This document shows, one piece after another, positions 33,406 to 40,971 of a stretch of DNA of 64,000 bases (position 1 is its first letter; each line of letters opens with the position of its first letter). The position numbers and the translations under genes were made by a program. The stretch is from Tidjanibacter sp. (GTDB lineage Bacteria; Bacteroidota; Bacteroidia; Bacteroidales; Rikenellaceae): contig JAFPBB010000015.1 of the NCBI GenBank assembly GCA_017390585.1, positions 42,250-106,249 of the forward strand. Direction: 5' to 3'. Below the pieces are notes generated by a model, which was not told the origin of the DNA, made no database searches, and saw only the letters and a list, made by a program, of their open reading frames with translations.

Positions 33406-34305
33406 ATGCACCCCAAAGTTCGAACATATTCTATGCCTATAGCGATGCTTGTGGGAGCTTTGTTCCACAACACCATCGGCAGGCTCGACGTCCTCTCGCC
33501 TTGGCTCATCGGCGCTATGCTTTTTGTCACCTTCACGAGGGTGCGTGCCTCGGAATTGCGCCTTGAGCGCATCCACATCGGACAGCTTGCCATTCAGCTT
33601 GTTGGCAGCCTTGTGGTCTACTTCCTATTGAGGTTGTGTGGGGTGAACGAGATTATCTGTCAGGGGGCCCTGATATGCGTTTTCATACCCACGGCTATGG
33701 CCTCTGTTGTGGTGGGCGGAATGCTGGGTGCCAACGTCACCACGATGACCACTTTCACGCTCCTATCCAACCTCTCGGTGGCTCTCGTTGCCCCCGTGAT
33801 ATTTTCCTTTGTGGGCAGCCATACGGAGTTGCCATTTCTCACCTCTTTTTGGCTTGTTTTTCGTCGCTTGCTGCTGCTTGTGGTGTTGCCTTTTGTGGTG
33901 TCGCAGGTGCTTGGTAAGGTGTGGCCCAAGGGGTTCGACTATGTGCGCGACCACCAGACGTGGTCGTTCTACCTGTGGCTTGCGTCGCTCACCATTCTGA
34001 TGGGCTCCACCACCACTTTCATCCTCTCCCAACCGCGTGAATATGTGGGCCTTGAGGTAGCTATGGCGGTGTTGGCGGGGGTTTTGTGTGTGGGTCAATT
34101 TGCGCTTGGTAGATGGTGGGGTAGGCGATGTGGCGACAAGATTGCGGGAGGCCAATCGGTGGGACAGAAGAACACCCTGCTTGCCATTCTGCTTGCCCAG
34201 AGCTACCTCCATCCGCTGTCGTCTGTGGCTCCTGCGGCCTACATTGTGTGGCAGAATCTCATCAATAGCTGGCAACTCTCCCGCACCTCGCGCTCGAAGA
34301 AATAG
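33406..34305 (+). CDS. Bile acid:sodium symporter (BASS)-family transporter
   Basis: 299 residues, integral membrane protein with about 9-10 helices. Family-like features are the helix-break regions CVFIPTAMASVVVGGMLGAN and, near the C-terminus, GQKNTLLAILLAQSYLHPL followed by SVAPAAYIVWQNLINSWQ, matching the crossed discontinuous helices that bind sodium and substrate. Substrate unknown (organic anion or bile-acid-like). Ends with a basic tail. Monocistronic. Confidence 0.82.
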   Translation: MHPKVRTYSMPIAMLVGALFHNTIGRLDVLSPWLIGAMLFVTFTRVRASELRLERIHIGQLAIQLVGSLVVYFLLRLCGVNEIICQGALICVFIPTAMASVVVGGMLGANVTTMTTFTLLSNLSVALVAPVIFSFVGSHTELPFLTSFWLVFRRLLLLVVLPFVVSQVLGKVWPKGFDYVRDHQTWSFYLWLASLTILMGSTTTFILSQPREYVGLEVAMAVLAGVLCVGQFALGRWWGRRCGDKIAGGQSVGQKNTLLAILLAQSYLHPLSSVAPAAYIVWQNLINSWQLSRTSRSKK

Positions 34306-34441
34306 GGACATTGCGATGCGCGGTGTGCTACTATAATATATAGGTATCATCGGAGGTGCTCTCTCTTGTGCCTTTGCCTATCACTCTCCCTCACTCCATT
34401 TTCTCACTCGATTTTTCTCTTTCCGACTCCTCATAAAAATA

Positions 34442-34470
34442 ACTGCGCCCTTCGTAATGAAGGGCGCAGT
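34442..34470 (-). terminator. Intrinsic terminator after the 698-aa lipoprotein gene
   Basis: ACTGCGCCCTT / AAGGGCGCAGT with a 7-base loop; on the minus strand followed by TATTTTTAT. Confidence 0.85.
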
Positions 34471-34507
34471 CGTTGTGTTTTAGTTGAACTGTTGTTCAGT
34501 TTGAGCC

Positions 34508-36604
34508 TTACTCAGCTACAACCTCAACCCAGTCGGTAGCAATGCTAACGGTCTTGTAGCCAGCTGCGAGGTAGGGGGTAGGATCGAACTTACGAGTCGA
34601 GTATACATAGTACTGACCACCGTAGATAGTTACGGAACCGGTGCCACCCTCGTATACGGTGACGGCGTTTGTAGCCTTTGTACCGTGGTATTTACCACCG
34701 TTAACGGTGATTGTTGCGCCGTCAGCAGCAGCAAAATACTTGATACCGGTGTTGTCAACACGGTAGTCACCGCTGTTTACGGTAAGCTCTGCATCGTATA
34801 CGTAGAACATATTGCGACCCGAAGCGGAGTAGCGGGTGTTCATAGTTACGTTGTTTACAACAACTTTAGCACCGTTAGTAACATAGATACCGCCGCATTT
34901 GTTCATAACGATGTCGTTTACGGTTACGTTGTATGCACTGTTGATCTGGAGACCATAGTTTTTGGTAGTGTTACCACCTGCGGTGAATTTGTGACCATTA
35001 CCAAGGATGATCTTGTTGGAGGAAACGAATGCACTTGCGGTACCGAAGTTGAGGTCGGCAGCGATGCTGATGTAGGCGATGTTCTTGTTGGCAGCAGCAG
35101 CCTTGAACTCCTCTACGGTCTCAACAATAGCCATAGTTACAACCTCATACCAGTCGCCATCAACGATAACGTTGTAGCCCTCGGGGCAGAAGTTGGTACC
35201 AGCGTTCTCAGCAGCGTTGTTTGCGGGGTTGAATTTGTAGTAGCGACCACCACGAGCCTCGATAACTGCAGTAGCGCGGTCGGCATCCCTCTTGTTGAGA
35301 ACGAATGTGCTGTTGTTCTCATTGGGGAAGGTACCACCATTTACAATAACCTTACCGTTGCCACGAGCGTAAACAACAGCGTTTGCCTCGCCATTGGCGT
35401 CTACGCCAGCTTTGAAGGTACCACCGTTGATGATAACAGTACCCTCTGCGATAACTGCGTAGCCGTCGTTGCCGCTAACAGCCTCGATGGTACCCTCGCC
35501 ATTGATGGTGAGCTCAGCGCCCTCCTCAACGATGATAACGTCGGTGTCGGTGTTGTTCACGTTGTTCTTGATGCTGAAGCCATTGAGGTTGAGAACAGCC
35601 TTCACGCCAGCCTTAACAACGAGGGGGTGCTCGATCTCAATATCCTGGGTGAGAGTAGCCTCGCCACCGTGCTCGAAAGCGTGGAATACATCGTGAGCAG
35701 CGGGATCCTCGAAGAAGTCGGGTTTGATCTCGATGGTGTAGTTAGCGTCCTCGGTAAGGATGTTGCCGAAGATGTTGGTGCGGTAGTTACGACGTACGGG
35801 TACGTTGGTGTACTCGCGGTTGTACTCATTTGCGCCATCGTTGTAGTTGAACTTAACGTCTACGAGGTGCTTGTCGGCGCCCACGAGAACGTAGTTCATA
35901 GTGAGGTACTTGTAGCCAGCAACGGGGAACGCCTCGGTGGGGATAGCCTCGGGAGCGTACACAGCGGTGGTCTTGTCTTTAACCTCACCATTGGCGAAGT
36001 TGAGGGTGGTGAAGGCCTCGATCTCGATACCTGCGTTGGTGATGGTGGTACCTGCATCAACAGCAGCCTGATAGTCGGCAGTACCAACGTTCACCTGTGC
36101 GAAGGGACGGAAGAGGTCGATCTGGTCGTCGATGCGGCCCTCAACTTTGAAAGGATCAACGTATGCATAGAATGCATCGTAGCCCTCTACGTTAGCCTTG
36201 GCGGGGTTGAACTGCATAGTCATAGCATTCCAGTTGATGTCTGCTACGGTAGCGTCGTTCTCAGCCCAGAAAAGGAAGCTGTAGGTGTTGCCGTTCACGA
36301 GTTTGAACTCAACGGTGGTGTTGATGTTGATCACCTCGGGGGTGTTGTTGGTACCATCGTGGGTTACCGAGATGGCATCGAGAAGGGTGTAGTCACCATT
36401 CTTGTCCCACAGGTAAACTGCATAGTAGAGGTTGGTTGCCTGGGTACCGTCGCCGAATACACGGGTAGCCACCTCGGGAGCGTTGACAGTGTACGAAACA
36501 GTTGCCTCATCGCCGAGCTGAGCCTCGGGAAGAACCTCGTTTGTACACGATGTTGCAAACACAGCTGCTGCGATTGCAAACAAAGAAACGAAAAGTTTTT
36601 TCAT
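34508..36604 (-). CDS. DUF6562-type surface lipoprotein with beta-helix C-terminus
   Basis: 698 residues. Lipoprotein signal ends at the Cys of FATSCTNE. Residues about 25-300 form the DUF6562-like domain common in Bacteroidales (markers LVNGNTYSFLFWAEN, NPAKANVEGYDAFYAY, FRPFAQVNVGTADY, VPVRRNYRTNIFG). From about 310 the protein changes to right-handed beta-helix-type repeats (LNLNGFSIKNN, ELTINGEGTIEAV, VIINGGTFKAG, VNGGTFPNEN, ITVNGGKYHG). Probably surface-exposed or pilus-like adhesin (inference). Tandem paralogue of the next gene; the 109-base gap has no TAnnTTTG box, so co-transcription is possible. Confidence 0.75.
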   Translation of the reverse strand: MKKLFVSLFAIAAAVFATSCTNEVLPEAQLGDEATVSYTVNAPEVATRVFGDGTQATNLYYAVYLWDKNGDYTLLDAISVTHDGTNNTPEVININTTVEFKLVNGNTYSFLFWAENDATVADINWNAMTMQFNPAKANVEGYDAFYAYVDPFKVEGRIDDQIDLFRPFAQVNVGTADYQAAVDAGTTITNAGIEIEAFTTLNFANGEVKDKTTAVYAPEAIPTEAFPVAGYKYLTMNYVLVGADKHLVDVKFNYNDGANEYNREYTNVPVRRNYRTNIFGNILTEDANYTIEIKPDFFEDPAAHDVFHAFEHGGEATLTQDIEIEHPLVVKAGVKAVLNLNGFSIKNNVNNTDTDVIIVEEGAELTINGEGTIEAVSGNDGYAVIAEGTVIINGGTFKAGVDANGEANAVVYARGNGKVIVNGGTFPNENNSTFVLNKRDADRATAVIEARGGRYYKFNPANNAAENAGTNFCPEGYNVIVDGDWYEVVTMAIVETVEEFKAAAANKNIAYISIAADLNFGTASAFVSSNKIILGNGHKFTAGGNTTKNYGLQINSAYNVTVNDIVMNKCGGIYVTNGAKVVVNNVTMNTRYSASGRNMFYVYDAELTVNSGDYRVDNTGIKYFAAADGATITVNGGKYHGTKATNAVTVYEGGTGSVTIYGGQYYVYSTRKFDPTPYLAAGYKTVSIATDWVEVVAE

Positions 36605-36648
36605 ACGAAAAAGTTGTTAATAAAATTGGTTAATTAATTGATTGGGTT
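36605..36648 (-). repeat. Duplicated 5' flank, copy 1
   Basis: The 44 bases before the 698-aa gene nearly match those before its paralogue (38628-38671); shared blocks include CGAAAAAGTTGTTAATAA and GGTTAATTAATTGATT. Shows that duplication included the leader. Confidence 0.8.
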
Positions 36649-36713
36649 TATTCCTTTGTTATACCCGTGGGCTACGACACTTTGGGTCGCAGCCCACAGG
36701 GGTGTAGTCGAAA

Positions 36714-38627
36714 TTAGTACTCAACGCCGTCGATGATGAGTTTGCCGGTAGTGGCAACACCATCCTTGCTGTTAATCCTACCAACGAGACCGAAGTTGTC
36801 GAAGTTGGTGATTGCATTACCTGCGTTGTCTTTTGCGCTCAAGGTGCCGGTGTACTCGCAACCGGTGAGGGTGAGGAGAGTACTCCAAGAACCTGCGATA
36901 CCACCGATACGCATATACTGGTTCTCGGTAGCGGTTGCAGCAGTCTCGATGCGGGTTACATTACCGCTTGCCGAGCAGTTGGTGAACTCTGCACCAACGG
37001 TTGCGAAACCAACGATACCGCCAACAACGCCGTCCTGTGCAAATACGTCGATGTTCGACTCAACATTGGTCATAACCATAGTACCAAGGGGGGCACCTGC
37101 AACACCACCGATGTAGAGGTTACCTTTAACGTAGCTGCCTGCCTCTGCGTCAACCTTGACGTTGTTCAGAGTGATAGCCTTGCAGTTGAAACCGCCGACA
37201 ACAGCACCGATGCGCTGTGCGCCTTTCTTGGTATAGTCGCCCTCAATCTTCACGAGGCCGCTAACGGTAACGTTCTCAATAACGGTGGTACCATCGGGAT
37301 AGCCTACGAGAGCACCTGCGTGGCCACCTGCCCACGAGTTGTCACCCACGAGTTTGATGTCAACGTCTTTGATGGTAACGTTCTTGATGGTAGCATTGTT
37401 GGTGCAACCGAACAAACCGATGTAGCAGTCTGCCTCGGTACCGTGGTGTTTGAGGTCGTAGATGGAGTAACCCTTGCCGTCGAACACGCCCTCGAAGGTG
37501 GTCCAATAGCCGATGGGGGTCCAGTTGAAGCCGTCGAGGTTGATGTCGTTTGCAAGCTCGATGGTCCAACCCTTGTAGGTGTTACCCTCGTTTACGCTGG
37601 CAGCAACCCAAGCAAGCTCGGAAGCGGTGCTAACGGTGATGGTGTTGGCAGTTGCGTCAACAGCGGGCTCAGTAACCTCGCCGCCATCCCAAGTATTTAC
37701 CTCATAACCGGGCTCCTCGAGGAAGCTGGGTTTGATGGTGATGGTGTAGTTAGCAGCGTCAGTGATGATGTCGCCGTAGATGTTGGTGCGGTAGTTACGA
37801 CGTACGGGAACGTTAGCATACTCGCGCTGGTAGCCGTCAGCATATTTGTTCTCACCGTCGTTGTAGTTGAACTTCACGTTTACGAGGTGCTTGTCAGCGC
37901 CAACGAGAACGTAGTTCATAGAGAGGTACTTGTAACCTGCCACGGGGAATTTCTCGCTATCTGCGGGAAGAGCGGTGGGCTCGTAAACTGCGGTTACGGG
38001 GTTCGCAACAGCGCCGCTAACGAAGTCGAGGGTGGTGTAAGCATCAATCTCGATACCTGCGTTAACGATGGTAGTACCAGCTGCCTTTGCGTCCTCGTAG
38101 TCTGCGGTACCCACGTTCACCTGTGCGAAGGGGCGGTAGAGGTCGATGTCGTCAGAGATACGACCGGTAACCTTGAAAGGCTCAACGTATGCATAGAATG
38201 CGTCGTAACCCTCAACGTTTGCTTTGGCGGGGTTGAAGTTCATAGTTTTGCTCTCCCAGTCAATGTAAGTAGCGGTGTTCTCGCCATTCTCAGCCCAGAA
38301 GAGGAAGCTGTAGGTGTTGCCGTTCACGAGTTTGAACTCAACGGTAGTCTCAATCTCGATGCGGTCGGGATTGTTTTTGTTGATTCTCGAAATCTCCACG
38401 ATTTCGTCTGCGCCGGTTTTGGTGTTCCTCAGGTAAACGGCGTAGTAGAGGTCGTTGGCTTTGGTTCCATCACCGAACTCGGCGCGGGTAGCCACCTCAG
38501 GAGTGTTCACGGTAAACGAAACCACAGCTTCGTCACCCAAGAAACTCTCGGGAAGAACCTCGTTTGTACACGATGTTGCAAACACAGCTGCTGCGATTGC
38601 AAACATTGAAACGAAAAGTTTTTTCAT
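36714..38627 (-). CDS. DUF6562-type surface lipoprotein with GLUG-like C-terminus
   Basis: 637 residues. First roughly 300 residues closely match the 34508-36604 product, including an almost identical signal (FATSCTNEVLPE) and blocks FKLVNGNTYSFLFWAEN, NPAKANVEGYDAFYAY and NVPVRRNYRTNIYG. The C-terminal half is unrelated: GLUG-like beta-helix repeats (WIELANDINLDGF-type, GLFGCTNNATIKNVTI, GAVVGGFNCKAITLNNV, GGIVGFATVGAEFTNCSASG). Likely surface adhesin-type protein with swapped passenger region. Confidence 0.75.
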   Translation of the reverse strand: MKKLFVSMFAIAAAVFATSCTNEVLPESFLGDEAVVSFTVNTPEVATRAEFGDGTKANDLYYAVYLRNTKTGADEIVEISRINKNNPDRIEIETTVEFKLVNGNTYSFLFWAENGENTATYIDWESKTMNFNPAKANVEGYDAFYAYVEPFKVTGRISDDIDLYRPFAQVNVGTADYEDAKAAGTTIVNAGIEIDAYTTLDFVSGAVANPVTAVYEPTALPADSEKFPVAGYKYLSMNYVLVGADKHLVNVKFNYNDGENKYADGYQREYANVPVRRNYRTNIYGDIITDAANYTITIKPSFLEEPGYEVNTWDGGEVTEPAVDATANTITVSTASELAWVAASVNEGNTYKGWTIELANDINLDGFNWTPIGYWTTFEGVFDGKGYSIYDLKHHGTEADCYIGLFGCTNNATIKNVTIKDVDIKLVGDNSWAGGHAGALVGYPDGTTVIENVTVSGLVKIEGDYTKKGAQRIGAVVGGFNCKAITLNNVKVDAEAGSYVKGNLYIGGVAGAPLGTMVMTNVESNIDVFAQDGVVGGIVGFATVGAEFTNCSASGNVTRIETAATATENQYMRIGGIAGSWSTLLTLTGCEYTGTLSAKDNAGNAITNFDNFGLVGRINSKDGVATTGKLIIDGVEY

Positions 38628-38671
38628 ACGAAAAAGTTGTTAATAATATCGGTTAATTAATTGATTTGGAT
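38628..38671 (-). repeat. Duplicated 5' flank, copy 2
   Basis: Same element as at 36605-36648 with about four differences, directly before the 637-aa lipoprotein gene. Confidence 0.8.
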
Positions 38672-38814
38672 TGTATATTTTTTTGTAATTTTTTTTTGTG
38701 TCTTGGGATCTCCTCCCTCTCGCACGCGTATGTGCCTATGCGCGCGACGGAAAAAATGACCATCTTTGCGGCAATTTATGCCATTCCGACGGCCCCATTT
38801 CGACGTTTTTTTTC

Positions 38815-38832
38815 CTCTCTCTCTCTCTCTCT
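38815..38832. repeat. (CT)9 dinucleotide tract
   Basis: Nine uninterrupted CT units preceded by a T-run. In the 445-base gap 38628-39072, which otherwise holds no convincing gene. Could vary by slippage. Confidence 0.9.
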
Positions 38833-38897
38833 TGTAATCTTATGAATAACAATGTTTTGCGACGTATTGAGGTGGCGTGTTTTGCCCCCGCATTTCC

Positions 38898-38913
38898 CCC
38901 GCGTATACGCGGG
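38898..38913. other. Perfect 16-base palindrome CCCGCGTATACGCGGG
   Basis: Self-complementary over its full length and next to a related GCG-rich stretch (GTATGCGCACGC). A possible dimeric regulator site between divergent genes; lies just downstream of the minus-strand -7 box at 38934. Confidence 0.7.
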
Positions 38914-38933
38914 TATGCGCACGCAATTAGCCA

Positions 38934-38941
38934 CAAATATA
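38934..38941 (-). promoter_or_regulatory. Possible -7 box (TATATTTG, minus strand) for the lipoprotein pair
   Basis: CAAATATA on plus. If used, it gives a leader of about 300 bases containing the palindrome and CT tract. No nearer TAnnTTTG box was found before 38627. Confidence 0.4.
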
Positions 38942-39035
38942 ACTCTTTTTCCTTATTTAACAAATCTCTTGTTGGGATTTTCACCAATGTGCCATCGTAG
39001 TCTTGCGGGTTGTTGTATTTCCCGATGAGAAAAGC

Positions 39036-39043
39036 TATCTTTG
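39036..39043 (+). promoter_or_regulatory. -7 box (TATCTTTG) for the SGNH hydrolase gene
   Basis: Matches TAnnTTTG, 29 bases before ATG 39073. Confidence 0.65.
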
Positions 39044-39072
39044 TGGAACGTTATTTCCAAACCCTTTTAGCT

Positions 39073-39843
39073 ATGAAAACTACCCCTATTTTTATTCCCC
39101 TTTTTGCGCTGCTTCTGACCTCCTGCTGCGGCGGTGCCACCAAGTCCGTGGGCGCCGTTGAGCAGTGTGGCGACGCGCAGGTCTATCACATTCAGACCAC
39201 GCTCCCCATTGACTACTCCGAGGATATGGAGTGGGTGTTGCGCTACGATGACAACGATGTGGAGGCTCTGCGTCAGCGGGCCCTCACCGAAGAAAAAGCC
39301 TGCGACGTGCTCTTCTTCGGCAGCTCCTCCATCCGTCTGTGGAAGAGCCTCGAGGAGGATATGGCTCCCCTCAAGGTGGTCAATCGTGGCTATGGTGGCG
39401 CGATGATGCGCGACCTCCACTACAACTACCATACCGTATTGGCCGACTATGCCCCCGAGGCTTTTGTCTTCTATTGCGACAACGACCTCGGTGGATTCCC
39501 CCGCGATTTGCACCCCACCGAGCTCTTCGACCTCTATCGTCTCCTGGTGGAGCGACTCCAGGCCGACTACCCCGGTAAGCCCATCTTCTTCCTCTCCATC
39601 AAGTTCAACAACAACCGCATTGCCAAGCTCGAGGATCATCGTCTCTTCAATGCCATTATGGCAGATTATGCGGCTCACACAGAGGGAGTTGAGTTTGTGG
39701 ATGTAAACACCCCCATTCTTGCTCCCGACGGCTCCATCGACGATGCGATGTTCGAGGCCGACCGTCTCCACGTTAATCGTGAGGGCTACCGCATTTGGGC
39801 CTCCGTGCTTCGACCCAAACTTCTTGAAGCGCTTGGCAAGTAG
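39073..39843 (+). CDS. SGNH/GDSL-family hydrolase lipoprotein
   Basis: 256 residues from ATG 39073; the frame extends 63 bases upstream through the promoter and is rejected. Signal with Cys at LLLTSCCGG. SGNH blocks: catalytic serine in LFFGSSSIRLW, glycine block NRGYGGAMMRD, and the Asp-His pair in ADRLHVNREGYRIWA near the end. The Asn block appears as CDNDLGG, slightly unusual. Likely an esterase or acetylesterase in the periplasm or at the surface; substrate unknown. Monocistronic with its own promoter and terminator. Confidence 0.85.
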   Translation: MKTTPIFIPLFALLLTSCCGGATKSVGAVEQCGDAQVYHIQTTLPIDYSEDMEWVLRYDDNDVEALRQRALTEEKACDVLFFGSSSIRLWKSLEEDMAPLKVVNRGYGGAMMRDLHYNYHTVLADYAPEAFVFYCDNDLGGFPRDLHPTELFDLYRLLVERLQADYPGKPIFFLSIKFNNNRIAKLEDHRLFNAIMADYAAHTEGVEFVDVNTPILAPDGSIDDAMFEADRLHVNREGYRIWASVLRPKLLEALGK

Positions 39844-39888
39844 AGTCTCTATGGTGGATTTTGCTCTCTTGTGAGGGCAGTAGAAAAG

Positions 39889-39922
39889 AAATGGGGCAAA
39901 GCATCACTGCTGCGCCCCATTT
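39889..39922 (+). terminator. Intrinsic terminator after the SGNH hydrolase gene
   Basis: AAATGGGGC / GCCCCATTT arms around an inner AGCA/TGCT helix, followed by TTTTG. Confidence 0.8.
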
Positions 39923-40049
39923 TGTGTGGATAGGTCGGTCAATGGGAGGAGTGTCGCCACGGCTCCTTGCCGATTCTATCCGGGATTCACCTTACTATTA
40001 ACTAACTATTACCTGAAAAAAATTCTATTTCGTTATCTGTGTTTCTGTG

Positions 40050-40823
40050 TCAAACTTTTTTGGCTATCACCAATTCGATGCCCAACTCGCGGATGTGATC
40101 GGCAATGCCTGCGGGAATGCCAGAGTCGGTGACTATCACGTCCACATCCTCGATGTTGCAAATCTTGCTGAAGCCCCTGCGGCGGAACTTCGAGGCGTCG
40201 GCCAAGACCACTGTCTTCTGTGCAATCTTCATCATCTCGCGGTTTAACTCCGCTTCGCGCACATCGGTTGTGGTGAGACCTCCGTGGTCGAGGTCAATGC
40301 CGTCAACTCCGAGGAAGAGCTTGCTGCAACAGAAGTTCTGGAGCGTGGACTCTGCATACTTGCCCACAACCGAGCAACTGCTATGGCGCATAATGCCTCC
40401 GAGTTGGATGATATCGATAGCCTCTTCGGCGGCGAGTATCTCCGACACTCGGAGCGAGGCTGAGATTACCGTCAACTTATGGATGGGTCGGATGCTGTGT
40501 GCCAATGCGTGTACGGTTGTTCCCGAGGCGATGATGATGGAGTCGTCCTTTGTGATCATCTCTGCTGCGGCGTGTCCGATGGCCATCTTCTCCTCTGTGG
40601 CGAGTTTTTCCTTCTCGTTCACGGAGCGGTTGTTGATGTAGGGATTGGTGAGAATCGCTTTGCCGTGGCTGCGATAGAGTCGGTTTTCTTGCTCGAGTTC
40701 GTTGAGGTCCTTGCGGATTGTCACCGAGGAAACCTCGAGCAGCGTTGCCAATTCTATTACGCCAATGGAACCGTGCTTGATGAGCTCGGCCATTATTGTC
40801 TCGTGTCTCTCTTCCCTTGTCAT
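40050..40823 (-). CDS. glpR: DeoR-family repressor, GlpR-like
   Basis: 257 residues. N-terminal DeoR helix-turn-helix (about 1-57: TREERHETIMAEL, then VSSVTIRKDLNELE) and C-terminal sugar-phosphate-sensing domain with IASGTTVHALA, GVDGIDLDHGGLTT and LADASKFRRRGF, all family hallmarks. Divergent from glpABC, so glycerol-3-phosphate is the expected inducer (inference from context). Its promoter (40865-40872) and the glpA promoter each carry a copy of a candidate operator. Confidence 0.88.
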   Translation of the reverse strand: MTREERHETIMAELIKHGSIGVIELATLLEVSSVTIRKDLNELEQENRLYRSHGKAILTNPYINNRSVNEKEKLATEEKMAIGHAAAEMITKDDSIIIASGTTVHALAHSIRPIHKLTVISASLRVSEILAAEEAIDIIQLGGIMRHSSCSVVGKYAESTLQNFCCSKLFLGVDGIDLDHGGLTTTDVREAELNREMMKIAQKTVVLADASKFRRRGFSKICNIEDVDVIVTDSGIPAGIADHIRELGIELVIAKKV

Positions 40824-40836
40824 ACGAATCTTGGTA

Positions 40837-40851
40837 ATTTCGTTTCGAAAT
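40837..40851. promoter_or_regulatory. Candidate GlpR operator O1
   Basis: Perfect inverted repeat ATTTCG-TTT-CGAAAT in the glpR leader, just downstream of the expected glpR start point. A similar copy overlaps the glpA promoter. Confidence 0.6.
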
Positions 40852-40864
40852 CATTTTCTTGTTA

Positions 40865-40872
40865 CAAAGATA
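40865..40872 (-). promoter_or_regulatory. -7 box (TATCTTTG, minus strand) for glpR
   Basis: CAAAGATA on plus, 42 bases before the glpR start. Confidence 0.65.
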
Positions 40873-40936
40873 TAAATAAATAATTGAAAGTTCCAAAAAA
40901 GAAGCGAAAAAATTTTGAAATAAATAAAATGTTGCA

Positions 40937-40944
40937 TACTTTTG
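40937..40944 (+). promoter_or_regulatory. -7 box (TACTTTTG) for the glpABCTQ-porin operon
   Basis: Matches TAnnTTTG, 28 bases before the glpA ATG; overlaps candidate operator O2. Confidence 0.65.
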
Positions 40945-40953
40945 TTTCGAAAT
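40939..40953. promoter_or_regulatory. Candidate GlpR operator O2
   Basis: CTTTTG-TTT-CGAAAT, the right arm and spacer identical to O1 and left arm degenerate. Position over the -7 box would block glpA transcription. Confidence 0.55.
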
Positions 40954-40971
40954 AAAACGCTACTCGATAAA

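Noticed and set aside
38698-39000. Plus-strand open frame of 100 codons in the lipoprotein-SGNH gap
   Set aside because: No start signal or recognisable protein; it runs through a palindrome and CT tract and looks like chance.
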